DNA of 64,000 bases from JASHVB01 sp035486135. GTDB taxonomy: Bacteria > Pseudomonadota > Alphaproteobacteria > Acetobacterales > Acetobacteraceae. The position numbers and the translations under genes are program-made. The notes beneath the pieces were generated by a model. That model saw only the letters and a list, made by a program, of their open reading frames with translations, ran no database searches and was not told the DNA's origin. This document shows, piece after piece, positions 26,043-35,504 of the stretch (its first letter is position 1; every line of letters starts with the position of its first letter). The stretch covers positions 1-64,000 of the forward strand of contig DATHNI010000015.1 of assembly GCA_035486135.1 (NCBI GenBank). Direction: 5' to 3'.

Positions 26043-27362
26043 ATGTACCACCCGCTATCGGACCAGGCCGCGCCGCCCGGCATCTACACCCGCCACGCGC
26101 CGCCGCCGCCCGCCACGCAGCCATTGGAACAACGCCGGCATGTCGCGGCCGCGGTGATCGGTGCGGGCTTCACCGGGCTCTCCACCGCGCTGCACCTTGC
26201 GCAAGCCGGCGTCGAGGTTGCCGTGTTGGAAGCGAAGGACATCGGCTGGGGCGCATCGGGGCGCGCCTTCGGCCAGGTCGTGCCGTATCTCAAGCAGGGT
26301 CACGCGGCGATCCTGCGCCATTACGGTCCCGAACGAGGGCAGCGCATCGTCGATGCCGTTGCCGAAGGCCCCGCGCTGGTGTTCGAACTGATAGAACGAT
26401 ACGGCATCGATTGCTGGCCGGTGCGCTCCGGACTGATCTTCGCGGCGCATTCGCCGGCGGGACGGCGCGACCTGGAGAACCGCACCACGTACTGGCAGGC
26501 ACGCGGCGCGCCGGTCGAGTGGCTGGAGGGCCCAGCGTGCGGCGACCTGATCGGCTCACGGCTTTACCCCGCGGCGTCGCTGGACCGGCGCGGCGGTCAC
26601 ATCAATCCGTTCGCCTATGTGCGCGGCCTCGCCACCGCCGCCACCGCCGCCGGCGCGACAATCCACACCGCGACGCCGGTCCACGGAGTGCGGCGCGACG
26701 GCACGCACTGGGTGCTGGATGCCGGACGCGAGGGGCTGAGCGCGGACGCCGTGGTGCTAGCCACGAATGCGTATAGCGGCGACCTGTTTCCCGGGCTGCG
26801 CGACAGCATCATCCCGATGCGCGGCCACGGCTTCGTCACCGACCCGCTGTCGGACAACGTTCGCCGCTCCATCCTGCCCCAGCGCCAGTCGCTGACCGAC
26901 ACGCGGCACCTGTTCTCCGCAGTGCGCGTGTTGCCCGACGGGCGCCTGCACATCAGCGCGCATGGCCCGGCCTTCGGTCCGGAGCGCCCGGCCGACTGGC
27001 GCCGCGTTGACGCGCGCGCTCGCCGGCTGTTTCCACAGCTCGGAACGCTGCATTGGAGCCAGGGTTGGAGCGGCTGGGTCGCGATGACCCCAGAGCATTT
27101 CCCGCGTTTGCACGAGCTGGCGCCAGGGCTGTTCGCCGGCCTCGGCTATAACGGACGGGGGATCGCCGCCGCCACGATGATGGGCCGCGACCTCGCCACA
27201 CTGGTGCGCGGCGGCACCGACGCGGAGACGGTGTTTCCCGTGGTGCCGTTGCGTCCCCTGCCCTGGCATCGCGCCGCGCCGGCGCTGGTACGAGCGCTGG
27301 TGCAGGTGTACCGGCTGCACGACGTGTTCGACGAACTGCGCCTGCCACGTCCCGGCGGTTAG
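26043..27362 (+). CDS. FAD-dependent amine oxidase (DAO family, PuuB-like)
   Basis: 439 residues. A Pro-rich leader (about 1-32) precedes the FAD dinucleotide motif VIGAGFTGLS (G40, G42, G45). It continues with GASGRAFGQVVPYLKQGH and a C-terminal GLGYNGRGIAAATMMGRDLA. This arrangement is that of gamma-glutamylputrescine oxidase and related deaminating oxidases. The substrate is likely a secondary amine or polyamine derivative, but no glutamyl-putrescine pathway genes are adjacent. No clear Shine-Dalgarno precedes the ATG. Confidence 0.82.
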   Translation: MYHPLSDQAAPPGIYTRHAPPPPATQPLEQRRHVAAAVIGAGFTGLSTALHLAQAGVEVAVLEAKDIGWGASGRAFGQVVPYLKQGHAAILRHYGPERGQRIVDAVAEGPALVFELIERYGIDCWPVRSGLIFAAHSPAGRRDLENRTTYWQARGAPVEWLEGPACGDLIGSRLYPAASLDRRGGHINPFAYVRGLATAATAAGATIHTATPVHGVRRDGTHWVLDAGREGLSADAVVLATNAYSGDLFPGLRDSIIPMRGHGFVTDPLSDNVRRSILPQRQSLTDTRHLFSAVRVLPDGRLHISAHGPAFGPERPADWRRVDARARRLFPQLGTLHWSQGWSGWVAMTPEHFPRLHELAPGLFAGLGYNGRGIAAATMMGRDLATLVRGGTDAETVFPVVPLRPLPWHRAAPALVRALVQVYRLHDVFDELRLPRPGG

Positions 27363-27940
27363 CATCGCCCGCGCGGCCGGTGCGGCAGGCAGAGTGGATT
27401 TACACACCGATACCAGACGGCGAAATGGTTGACTCTCCGACGCCGGTTCCTCGTCCTGGCGGGCGAAGGCCCGCCATCCACGACTTCTCTGGGTGCGGTC
27501 AACGAAGTCGTGGATGCCGACCTCCGTCGGCATGACGGTACGTTCGGTCGAGCGTCAAACTTTACGGCGCCTGCTATGACCCCAACCCACGCGGCACTTC
27601 GCGCTGCGTTGCCGGCATGACGAACCCCGGCTCTCCCGTGCCGGCCACGCTGAAATCTGCGCGGCCGCGGTGTTCAGGCCATCTCAGGTCAATTCAGATG
27701 ATCGCCAAAGACTTTACGGAACTGTGTGCGCACAGTGCAGCCTGACGGCAGTGAACAGTGGAGGCCAGCCATGGTGTCTCGTGCTACCACCACAAACTCC
27801 GAATGCATCTGGACCCACTCAACGAACGGCATCAGCACCCTGGCGGTCACGTCTCCGGTGCCGATCACGATAGCTCGATCGTGCGGTCCCAGCCCGGGTT
27901 TGCGCAGGCACTCATCTCCGCCAGGTTTCGTGAGGCTCAC
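27363..27940. other. intergenic region with one family A repeat
   Basis: About 580 bp. Apart from the repeat at 27452-27537 I see no supported gene. Short open frames on both strands at 27690-27980 have no recognisable domain. Confidence 0.5.
27452..27537. repeat. interspersed repeat family A, variant copy
   Basis: The left hairpin is GCGGGCGAAGGCCCGC and the right hairpin GCCGACCTCCGTCGGC. The two arms no longer match each other but each keeps its own perfect stem, so the fold is conserved while the sequence differs. Confidence 0.75.
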
Positions 27941-28420
27941 ATGACCCAACAAGCCCTGGTCACTCTCGATCGCCTGGACCACGAACGGCTCCCGGCGATC
28001 TATTCACCTGGCGATGTTGTGGCAGGTCCTTGGCCCTCGCCGCAAAAGACAGCTGCCGCTGATCAAACGATCGTGCCCCAGGCAACAGCGATATCGTTCG
28101 GGTGCTTCCACGTCCTTCCCAGCCAACGCCTTCTTCTGGAAGGAGACCGGCCACTTCGCCTCGGCAGCCGAGCGTTCGACATCCTGGTCGCATTGGTCGA
28201 GCGGCCCGGTCGATTGGTCAGCAAGGATGAACTGAGGAACCTCGTATGGCCGGATACCTTTGTCGAAGCTGGCAACCTCAAAGTCCAGGTTGCGACGCTG
28301 CGACGCACACTGCGGGACGGCGAGGATGGCCATCGTTACATCTCGACCGTGGCAGGCCGTGGCTACTGGTTCGTCGCTCCCGTGGTGTGGTCGAAGGATA
28401 TCAGCGGCGCGCCCGGCTAG
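27941..28420 (+). CDS. stand-alone OmpR-type winged-helix regulator
   Basis: 159 residues. About residues 50-150 form a Trans_reg_C winged helix: FGCFHVLPSQRLLLEGDRPL, SRAFDILVALVERPGRLVSKDEL, WPDTFVEAGNLKVQVATLRR and ISTVAGRGYWFVAPV. There is no receiver, membrane or ATPase domain. The ATG at 27941 has GAGG six bases upstream; the frame is open further up but not protein-like. It precedes the LysR gene by 50 bp. Similar domains appear again at 36.2 kb, where the associated ATPase part is visibly truncated, so this may be a shortened relative. Confidence 0.7.
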   Translation: MTQQALVTLDRLDHERLPAIYSPGDVVAGPWPSPQKTAAADQTIVPQATAISFGCFHVLPSQRLLLEGDRPLRLGSRAFDILVALVERPGRLVSKDELRNLVWPDTFVEAGNLKVQVATLRRTLRDGEDGHRYISTVAGRGYWFVAPVVWSKDISGAPG

Positions 28421-28470
28421 CCCGGTAGAAGCCCCGGTAGAAGCCGGGTCCGAGCGGAGGAATTGCTTCC

Positions 28471-29430
28471 ATGGACACGATCCAGGCGCTGCGCACGTTT
28501 GTGAGGGTGGTGGAGACCGGCTCATTCACGGCGGTCGCCAGCGAGATGAACACCCGCCAATCAACCATTGGCAGGCAGGTCACCCAGCTCGAACAGCATT
28601 TCGGCCTACGGCTGCTGCACCGGACAACCCGCCACCTGAGCCTGACTGATGACGGAAAGGACCTCCACGAATACGCAAAGACCCTGCTCGAGATGGTGGA
28701 CGGCATGGAGGCATACATCGGCCAACACAGGTCGTCGCCGGCCGGCCATGTGCGCGTCGGTATTGTGGTTTCGTTGGGCCTGATGTTGGTGAGTCGCTTG
28801 CCCATATTGAAGGCGCGCTATCCTGACATCTTGGTCGAACTGGTGATGGAAGACGATCCTGGGGACATCATCGAGGATAGGTTGGATGTTGCCGTCCGTA
28901 TTGGTGAGGTCACGAACCCGACCCTGATCAAGCGAAGCCTCGGCACGGTCGTACGCATCGCCGTCGCCGCGCAAGGTTATGTTGAACGCCGTGGTTCGCC
29001 GCGACATCACGACGACATGGTCGGGCACGATTGCATCGTCCGTGTACCCGGCGATGCCGCGTGGCGGCTGATCGGTCCGGACGGTCCCGTTGATATCGCG
29101 GTCCATGGCAGCTTCAGCGCGAACAACCACGAAGCTGTACGAAGTGCTGCACTTGGCGGCCTTGGGATCGCTCTGCTGCCCGAATACCAGGTGGTCGACG
29201 ACATACAAGCCGGCAGGCTGCAGCGCGTATTGCCAGACTATGCCTCGGCGAAACAGGCGGCGTATGTCGTTTACCCATCCCGGCGCCATTTGGCACCGCG
29301 GACGCGGGTCGTCATCGACTTCCTGATTGAGGAAGTGGGCCGGCTTCGCTCCCGCCGGACCCAACATGACATACCGAATGCAAACGAGGCGGATCTGCAA
29401 GATCAAGAGGTGGCTGCGTTAGCAGCCTGA
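28471..29430 (+). CDS. LysR-family transcriptional regulator
   Basis: 319 residues. The N-terminal HTH reads MDTIQALRTFVRVVETGSFT then NTRQSTIGRQVTQLEQHFGL; a periplasmic-binding-type effector domain follows from about residue 90. It belongs by look to the CrgA/DsdC-like group. GGAGG precedes the ATG at 28471. It converges on the paoCBA operon and may regulate it, but LysR genes usually act on a divergent neighbour, so this is weak. Confidence 0.9.
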   Translation: MDTIQALRTFVRVVETGSFTAVASEMNTRQSTIGRQVTQLEQHFGLRLLHRTTRHLSLTDDGKDLHEYAKTLLEMVDGMEAYIGQHRSSPAGHVRVGIVVSLGLMLVSRLPILKARYPDILVELVMEDDPGDIIEDRLDVAVRIGEVTNPTLIKRSLGTVVRIAVAAQGYVERRGSPRHHDDMVGHDCIVRVPGDAAWRLIGPDGPVDIAVHGSFSANNHEAVRSAALGGLGIALLPEYQVVDDIQAGRLQRVLPDYASAKQAAYVVYPSRRHLAPRTRVVIDFLIEEVGRLRSRRTQHDIPNANEADLQDQEVAALAA

Positions 29431-29479
29431 CACAGCCAGAATCAGTGACGCGCGAGACGCCGCACCTGTTTGTCCTGTT

Positions 29480-29581
29480 GTCATTGCGAGGCGCATAGCG
29501 CCGAAGCAATCCCCCGCCTGACGAGCCGAGGAACGCTCCCCAGGCGGGGGATTGCTTCGGCGCTATGCGCCTCGCAATGAC
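29480..29581. repeat. interspersed repeat family B, copy 2
   Basis: GTCATTGCGAGGCGC at the left and GCGCCTCGCAATGAC at the right, with inner GCGCCGAAGCAATC/GATTGCTTCGGCGC and CCCCCGCCTG/CAGGCGGGGG pairs. It shares about 45 bp of left flank with 21338-21383. Lies between convergent lysR and paoC. Confidence 0.85.
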
Positions 29582-29671
29582 AAATGGGACCGGCGCGACG
29601 CACGCTCGACCGATAGATAGTGGATGCCAGAGGCCGAACCTGTTCGAGGGAGACCGGCAACGGTCCAGGAA

Positions 29672-31882
29672 TCACGCCTGCGCCGGCAGTCCGCCAAGCA
29701 CCTTGTCCAGCGTAATCGGATAATTCCGCACGCGGACACCGCATGCGTTGTAGATGGCGTTCGCCAGCGCCGCCCCGGCACCGCAGATGCCGAGTTCGCC
29801 GATGCCCTTGCTCTTCAGCGGATTCGCCTTGTTGTCGAGTTCCGGCAGGAAGATCGCATCGATCGCCGGAATGTCGGCATGCACCGGCACAAGATACTCG
29901 GCCAGATCGTGGTTCACGAACATGCCATAGCGCTTGTCCAGCACGATCTCCTCGTCCAACGCCGCGCTGACGCCAAACACCATGCCGCCGATTGCCTGCG
30001 ACCGTGCCGTCTTCGCATTCAGCACGCGGCCGGCGGTGAACACCCCCAGCATGCGCCGCAGGCGGATCTCTCCGGTGTCCATGTCCACGCCCACTTCGGC
30101 AAAGTGGGCACCGTAGGATTGCTGGGAGTATTCCTTCAGCGTCGCCCCGGGCTGGATCGAGCCGTCGGCTTCCATCCCCGCGTTACCCACCAGAGTCCGG
30201 AGCGATTTCGAATCGTTGCCAAGGGTTATGTTGCCATCTGCAAAGTTGGCGGTGTTCGGATCCATCCCGGCGGCACGTGCCAACTTGGCACGAAGGTTCA
30301 TGCAGGCTTCGAACAATGCGGAACCCGAACTCGCGGCACCGAACGAACCACCGGAACCCGAGGCCATCGGAAACGCCGTATCGCCGAGCTCCATGCGGAC
30401 GCTGCCGGGCGGCACGCCCAGCATCTCGGCGGCGATCTGCGTCAGGATCGTGTAGGTCCCCGTTCCAATATCCGTCATCGCCATGCGCGCCGTGACGATC
30501 CCATCCGGATCGAGCCTGACACTGGCGGTAGAAGGTTGCAGCGGATTGCCACGCGTTGCGGATGCAACACCGATGCCGACCAGCCAGCGACCGTCGCGCA
30601 CCTGACCGGGCTTTGCCTGGCGCTTGTCCCATCCGAACCGCCGCGCACCTTCCTGCAGACAGGGGATCAGGTGGCGACTGGAATACGGCACATGCCGTTC
30701 CGGATCCTCGGTGGGTTCGTTGCGTACACGCAATTCGATCGGATCGAGGCTCAGCTTCTCCGCCAGCTCGTCCATCGCGCATTCGAGGGCGAGCAGTCCC
30801 ACCGCCTCGCCGGGCGCGCGCATCGACGAGGCAACCGGCACGTCCAGCGGCACAAGGCGATGTCGCGTCAGGCGGTTGGCGCCCGCGTAGAGCGTCCGGG
30901 TCTGCAACGCGGCCCCTTCGAAAGTCTCTTCAGTCGGCAGATTGCCGGAGTACACCTCGTGGCCGATCGCCTGGATGCGTCCGTCCTGGTCAGTACCGAT
31001 CCGGATGTGCTGGATCGTGTCGGAGCGATGCGTCGTCACCATGAAGATCTGCGGCCGCGCCAGCGCGGTCTTCACCGGCCGCTGGAGCTGCTTCGCGGCG
31101 ATGGCGGCCAGGATGGCATCGGCATTCACCCACAGCTTCCCGCCGAACCCGCCACCGATGAAGGGACTTACCAGCCGCACGTTCGCCGGCGGCATTTTCA
31201 GGGTCCTCGCCACCGACGCAACGCCCTGGTTCAACATCTGGTTCGACGTGTGCAGCGTCAGCTTGTCGCCATCCCATATCGCGAGCGTCGCATGCGGCTC
31301 CATCATCGTGTGGCTCTGCAGCGGCGTCGTGTAGGTGACGTCGAGCCGCACCGGAGCGGCGGCAAACGCCGGTTCGAAATTGCCGACTGCGCTGTCCGGC
31401 GGCGTGGTGCTGCCCGTGGGAACGTGGGCCCGCGACAGGCCGTCCGGCAGCGCATAGTTGCCCTGCGCGGTTTCATAGCTGACCCGCACCGCGTAGGCAG
31501 CGGCGCGCGCTTGTTCGAATGTCTCGGCCACCACGAATGCGACGGGCTCGCCATAGTACGACACGTCCGGGCCAACCAGGACCGGATGCGCCTCATGATG
31601 ATTTCCCGTGCCCTGTTCGGGAGCATTCAGATGCGTCAGTACCAGGAGCACGCCCGGCATTTTCTCCGCGACGCGGCTATCGATCGAGCGGATGCGCCCC
31701 TTGCCGATCGATGCCTGCACGACATAGCCATATGTGGTGCGCGGCCCTTGCTCTACCTCGTAGGCGTACACCGCGCCGCCGGTGACCTTCAGCCGGCCGT
31801 CGACACGATCGAGCGGCTTGCCGACGACGCCATTCGGCTGATCGTCGAGCGGCGTCTTCCCGATGGGGTTGTTCATCTGCAT
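29672..31882 (-). CDS. paoC: aldehyde oxidoreductase, molybdenum-binding subunit (PaoC-like)
   Basis: 736 residues, xanthine-dehydrogenase-family large subunit. It begins LDRVDGRLKVTGGAVYAYEV and holds the molybdopterin cytosine dinucleotide-binding segments FIGGGFGGKLW and GSFGAASSGSA, and the catalytic Glu motif GIGELGICGAGAAL near the C-terminus. With PaoA and PaoB it oxidises aldehydes to acids, probably in the periplasm. AAGGAG lies nine bases before the ATG. It is the last gene of paoABC; the maturation chaperone paoD is not adjacent. Confidence 0.92.
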   Translation of the reverse strand: MQMNNPIGKTPLDDQPNGVVGKPLDRVDGRLKVTGGAVYAYEVEQGPRTTYGYVVQASIGKGRIRSIDSRVAEKMPGVLLVLTHLNAPEQGTGNHHEAHPVLVGPDVSYYGEPVAFVVAETFEQARAAAYAVRVSYETAQGNYALPDGLSRAHVPTGSTTPPDSAVGNFEPAFAAAPVRLDVTYTTPLQSHTMMEPHATLAIWDGDKLTLHTSNQMLNQGVASVARTLKMPPANVRLVSPFIGGGFGGKLWVNADAILAAIAAKQLQRPVKTALARPQIFMVTTHRSDTIQHIRIGTDQDGRIQAIGHEVYSGNLPTEETFEGAALQTRTLYAGANRLTRHRLVPLDVPVASSMRAPGEAVGLLALECAMDELAEKLSLDPIELRVRNEPTEDPERHVPYSSRHLIPCLQEGARRFGWDKRQAKPGQVRDGRWLVGIGVASATRGNPLQPSTASVRLDPDGIVTARMAMTDIGTGTYTILTQIAAEMLGVPPGSVRMELGDTAFPMASGSGGSFGAASSGSALFEACMNLRAKLARAAGMDPNTANFADGNITLGNDSKSLRTLVGNAGMEADGSIQPGATLKEYSQQSYGAHFAEVGVDMDTGEIRLRRMLGVFTAGRVLNAKTARSQAIGGMVFGVSAALDEEIVLDKRYGMFVNHDLAEYLVPVHADIPAIDAIFLPELDNKANPLKSKGIGELGICGAGAALANAIYNACGVRVRNYPITLDKVLGGLPAQA

Positions 31883-31895
31883 GGAACAAGCTCCT

Positions 31896-32876
31896 TCAGG
31901 CGCGCGTGATTTCGGTCAGCACCGCGGAAAGGCTCCGCCGCGCCAATGGAATCTTGAAATCGTTGGAACCGTGGCCGCGCGCGCCTTCAAGCAATGCGGT
32001 CGCCGCGGCATCGAAAGTGCCTGGGTTTGCCGGCGCACCGGTCAACGCGGCCTCCGCCTGGTTCACCCGCCACGGCTTGGGCGCCAATCCGCCGCAGGCA
32101 ACGCGCGCCGAGCGAATGCGCCCGCCAACCGTATCGATCACCGCGGCGACGGAGACCAGCGCGAACGCATAAGATGCCCGGTCGCGGACTTTCCGATAGA
32201 TCTGCCGGCCGGGCGGCGGCGGCGGCAGTGTCACCGCGGTGATCACTTCGCCCTGCGCGAGGTTGGTGTCGATCTGCGGTGTGGTTCCCGGCAGACGATG
32301 GAAATCGGCAATTGGAATAGTGTGAGCCTTGCCCGCGGCATCGACCGTCTCCACGGTTGCATCCAGCGCGCGCATCGCCACCGCCATGTCGGAAGGATTC
32401 GTGGCAATGCATTGGTCGCTGCCGCCAAGCACCGAGAGCATGCGGTTGAAGCCGGCCAAGGCCGCGCAGCCGGAGCCGGGCACGCGCTTGTTGCAGGGCG
32501 TGGTGATGTCATAGAAATAAGGGCACCGGGTACGCTGCAGCAGATTGCCGCCGGTCGTGGCCTTGTTGCGCAGTTGTGCGCTGGCACCCGCCAACAGGGC
32601 ACGGCTCAGCACTCCGTAGCGCTTGCGGACCCGGTTGTCGGCGGCAAGGTCGCTGTTGCGGACCATGGCGCCGACGCGCAGCCCGCCATCCTGCGTGTCT
32701 TCGATCCTGGCCAGATCCAGGCGGTTGACGTCCACAAGGTGGCCCGGCGTTTCGATCTGCAGCTTCATCAGATCGAGCAAATTGGTACCGCCCGCGATGA
32801 TGCGGGCGTTGGGTTGCGCGAGAGCAACGGCGGCCTCGACCGGCGTGTTTACGCGCTGGTAGGTGAAGGCTTTCAT
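31896..32876 (-). CDS. paoB: aldehyde oxidoreductase, FAD-binding subunit (PaoB-like)
   Basis: 326 residues. The FAD-binding N-terminal domain (FTYQRVNTPVEAAVAL, IIAGGTNLLDLMKL) includes the PaoB-specific insertion RCPYFYDITTPCNKRVPGSG then CAAL and QCIATNPSDMA, with four Cys expected to hold an extra 4Fe-4S cluster. It relays electrons between the molybdenum subunit and an acceptor. Start ATG at 32876 overlaps the paoA stop (ATGA). Confidence 0.92.
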   Translation of the reverse strand: MKAFTYQRVNTPVEAAVALAQPNARIIAGGTNLLDLMKLQIETPGHLVDVNRLDLARIEDTQDGGLRVGAMVRNSDLAADNRVRKRYGVLSRALLAGASAQLRNKATTGGNLLQRTRCPYFYDITTPCNKRVPGSGCAALAGFNRMLSVLGGSDQCIATNPSDMAVAMRALDATVETVDAAGKAHTIPIADFHRLPGTTPQIDTNLAQGEVITAVTLPPPPPGRQIYRKVRDRASYAFALVSVAAVIDTVGGRIRSARVACGGLAPKPWRVNQAEAALTGAPANPGTFDAAATALLEGARGHGSNDFKIPLARRSLSAVLTEITRA

Positions 32877-33556
32877 GCCCGCACTCCCGCCGCCTGCTTG
32901 ATGGCAGCTACGATGTTCGGATATGCGGCGCATCGGCAAATGTTGCCGCTCATGCGCTCGCGGATTTCCACGTCGGTCAAGGCGGGATGCACGACCGACA
33001 AGTCCTCCGTCACGTAGCTCGGCATGCCCTCGTGGCTCTCGGCCAACATGCCGACCGCCGAACAGATCTGCCCCGATGTGCAGTAGCCGCATTGGAAGCC
33101 GTCATGTTCGACGAAGGCAGCCTGCATGGGATGCAGCGTGTCGCCGTCGGCCAGGCCCTCGATCGTGGTGATCGCCTGGCCGTCGTGCATGACCGCGAGC
33201 GTCAGGCAGGAATTGATGCGCCGCCCATCCAGCAACACGGTGCAGGCGCCGCATTGGCCATGGTCGCAGCCCTTTTTCGGACCTGTCATCGCCAAATGCT
33301 CGCGCAATGCGTCCAGCAATGTGGTGCGAGGGTCAAGCTGCAATGCATGGGAATGGCCGTTGATCTGCAGCGTAACCTCCACGAGCGCGCCCGGCACGGA
33401 GCCGACAGGAGCCTCGACGTGCGTCGGTGCCGAACCGGCTGCATTCGCCGTCCCAGGCAAGCCGGATAACAGCAAGGTGCCCGTGACGGCGCCGCCGGTC
33501 CCAAGTACCTGCCGCCGTGTCACGGCCGGGCGTGTCTGCCCATCCTCATCTGTCAT
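32873..33556 (-). CDS. paoA: aldehyde oxidoreductase, 2Fe-2S subunit with Tat signal (PaoA-like)
   Basis: 227 residues. It has a twin-arginine signal (TRRQVLGTGGAVTGTLLLSG, cleavage near ANA-A). The first 2Fe-2S motif is in KKGCDHGQCGACTVLLDG and the second in QCGYCTSGQICS and GNICRCAAYPN. The Tat signal indicates export of the folded complex, as in E. coli PaoABC. GAGGAG is eight bases before the ATG at 33556. First gene of the operon; its promoter should lie in the spacer to the right. Confidence 0.93.
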   Translation of the reverse strand: MTDEDGQTRPAVTRRQVLGTGGAVTGTLLLSGLPGTANAAGSAPTHVEAPVGSVPGALVEVTLQINGHSHALQLDPRTTLLDALREHLAMTGPKKGCDHGQCGACTVLLDGRRINSCLTLAVMHDGQAITTIEGLADGDTLHPMQAAFVEHDGFQCGYCTSGQICSAVGMLAESHEGMPSYVTEDLSVVHPALTDVEIRERMSGNICRCAAYPNIVAAIKQAAGVRA

Positions 33557-34355
33557 CGTGCAAGACTCCTCACGTGTCGTCCGGCAGGGCTCACCACGAT
33601 GGTCACGGCCATGCCGCGCGCCACGGCTCACCCAATGGATCGCGGTCACGGCTCACCATGTCGCCCGATCGGCGATCTGCCCTGCTGCGCGATAAATGTG
33701 CTGCCTGTGGCCCGTGCCAAGCGTGAGTTACAGAAGATCAATACTCACATCCATTTGATCCCCATCGGACCGGCGCCGCTGAGTCGATAGACCGGCTGTG
33801 GGCGACTGCCCCGGCTGCGGGTGGATTCCTGAGTTCTCATGAGACGGTCTGAGCGCGGCAGACGAATCGATCGGCATTGTTGCCTTGCGCTCATCGCATC
33901 TCATGGAAACTCAGAGACAGGCCCAGGAATGCTCCGCCCTGCCGGCAGCGGGTTCCGGCCTCCATCGCGACGGCCAGTCCCAGCATTCGCAGTTGGTGTG
34001 TCGATTTTAGGTCTTTTCATAAGAACTCAGCGATGCGCCAAGGACTGCGCCCCGCTTCAACCAATATGCTCCATCATCGGTTGCCGGCGACTGCGCGGAG
34101 TTCGGCCATGCAAAACGATTTGACGATTACGACGAGTACAGCGGCTTCGATTATCGGCAACCTGCGTTCGACCGGGGTCGATTGGCACGGTTTGCCCCTG
34201 CTTGTTGATGGTCAGTCCCGATATCCCGGATGCGAGTCCGGTTCTCCTCCCCCGGATTCGTCCACGGCCGTATTTCCCTTCCCATGACGGCCGTACTTAC
34301 GGCCGGCTCCCTCCGGGGGCCGGCCGCTTTTTTCCCGGCACCAGTGAGAAATACC
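33557..34355. other. intergenic region upstream of paoA
   Basis: About 800 bp with no gene I can support; visibly less GC-rich than the flanking operons. It should contain the leftward pao promoter and ends in a rightward terminator-like hairpin at 34301-34333. Confidence 0.5.
34301..34333 (+). terminator. rho-independent terminator-like hairpin
   Basis: GGCCGGC (34301-34307) pairs with GCCGGCC (34319-34325), followed by GCTTTTTT. It lies just before the Dps-AraC reading frame with no clear gene upstream, so it could be an attenuator or a relic of a lost gene. Confidence 0.5.
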
Positions 34356-35504
34356 ATGTATCAGAAGCAAGATACGCTGTGCGACCGGATTTGCCTGAAA
34401 TCGGCTGCCTTGCCTGATTTCCACTTGGAAGTTGCCATCGATTTCCGTGCCCCGGCGCCGCAGGGACCTTGGACAATGCGAGGTGCGAGCTTCATCGCCG
34501 TACACATTCCCTCTGACGAACCAACGCCGGCAGTCACGGACCATGCCGACCTTTTGCTGGAACGGGCAGGAGCGCTGGGTATCGTGATCGGGGACACACC
34601 CGAAACGTCAGCGACCGCCTTTTTCGTGAGGCCGGATCCCCTGCAACAGTTGGATTGCCCGTCCCTCGTCAGAGCAATCGGAGAAGCGCTCGCGACACTT
34701 CGAGCTCGCGTCGGCGCCGCAATAGAGCAAACCGACGATCTCGCCAGGATCACCACGCCCGAGATCTTGTCTGTAGCATCACGCAGCGTCGATCAGCTTC
34801 TCTGGCTTGTCAGGTCGCATATGAAGCCGCTCGCAGTGTCCACCAACGGCGTTCAAATGGCGTCATTGAGTCCCAACGTCCAAACCGGACATCCTCGTGC
34901 ACCGATCATGAGCCACAATAGCCGGACCATATATCCACACGCGTTGCGGCAAGGTCCTGATGATCTGCGTTTCAGGGGCGTCGAGCGACAAGGTTGCCGC
35001 CGCGTTGGCTTACGTCCGCTCGGGCAACTTCAGCTCAGCGCGTCTACTGACACCGGCGTGGTGGAGCGGCCGCGCCGGACTGCCCTGCGGCCTTTGCCAC
35101 AGCCGCCACCGGTTCCAAGAGCCTTCGCGTCCGGCAGCCTCATGGCATGGCAGGTGAATCGCGTCCTTGCGTATATCGAGGAACACATCGAAACGTCACT
35201 GCGGGCGACGGAGCTGGCGGCGCTCGCGCGACTCAGCAGCGGTCATTTCTCTCGCGCCTTCAGGGTCAGCATCGGCCAGTCGCCGCACGCTTACGTTCTA
35301 TGCCGGCGCGTCGAATGGGCGAAGCGCCTCATGCTGTCAGAGGACTCGCCGCCGTTGGCGGAGATCGCTCTCTGCTGTGGCCTATCGGATCAGGCCCACC
35401 TGTCGCGGTTGTTTCGCAAGCTGGTCGGCGAAACCCCCAGCGCATGGCGCAGAAAATTCCGAGCGCTACCGTCAGTCCGCGAACAACCGGCCACGCTGCA
35501 ATGA
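34356..35504 (+). CDS. decayed Dps-like segment fused in frame to an AraC-type HTH domain
   Basis: 382 residues from the ATG at 34356. Residues about 38-155 align by eye with Dps ferritin-like proteins: MRGASFIAVH (Dps MRGANFIAVH), DHADLLLERAGALG, AAIEQTDDLA, ASRSVDQLLWLVRSHM. The ferroxidase His of the AHWN motif is replaced (GPWT). A Pro/Arg-rich, unlikely-looking linker follows. The last 120 residues are a good AraC/XylS domain (SLRATELAALARLSSGHFSR, IALCCGLSDQAHLSRLFRKL). The working gene may be only the AraC part from the ATG at 35142 or 34908. Divergent from paoABC, so regulation of pao is possible. Confidence 0.55.
   Translation: MYQKQDTLCDRICLKSAALPDFHLEVAIDFRAPAPQGPWTMRGASFIAVHIPSDEPTPAVTDHADLLLERAGALGIVIGDTPETSATAFFVRPDPLQQLDCPSLVRAIGEALATLRARVGAAIEQTDDLARITTPEILSVASRSVDQLLWLVRSHMKPLAVSTNGVQMASLSPNVQTGHPRAPIMSHNSRTIYPHALRQGPDDLRFRGVERQGCRRVGLRPLGQLQLSASTDTGVVERPRRTALRPLPQPPPVPRAFASGSLMAWQVNRVLAYIEEHIETSLRATELAALARLSSGHFSRAFRVSIGQSPHAYVLCRRVEWAKRLMLSEDSPPLAEIALCCGLSDQAHLSRLFRKLVGETPSAWRRKFRALPSVREQPATLQ

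Noticed and set aside
29624..31909. A 761-codon plus-strand open frame opposite paoC
   Set aside because: Arg/His-rich antisense shadow of the molybdenum subunit gene.
34200..34300. A tRNA-like 3' end (GCGAGTCCGGTTCTCC...)
   Set aside because: No cloverleaf can be drawn; the T-loop consensus is not met.
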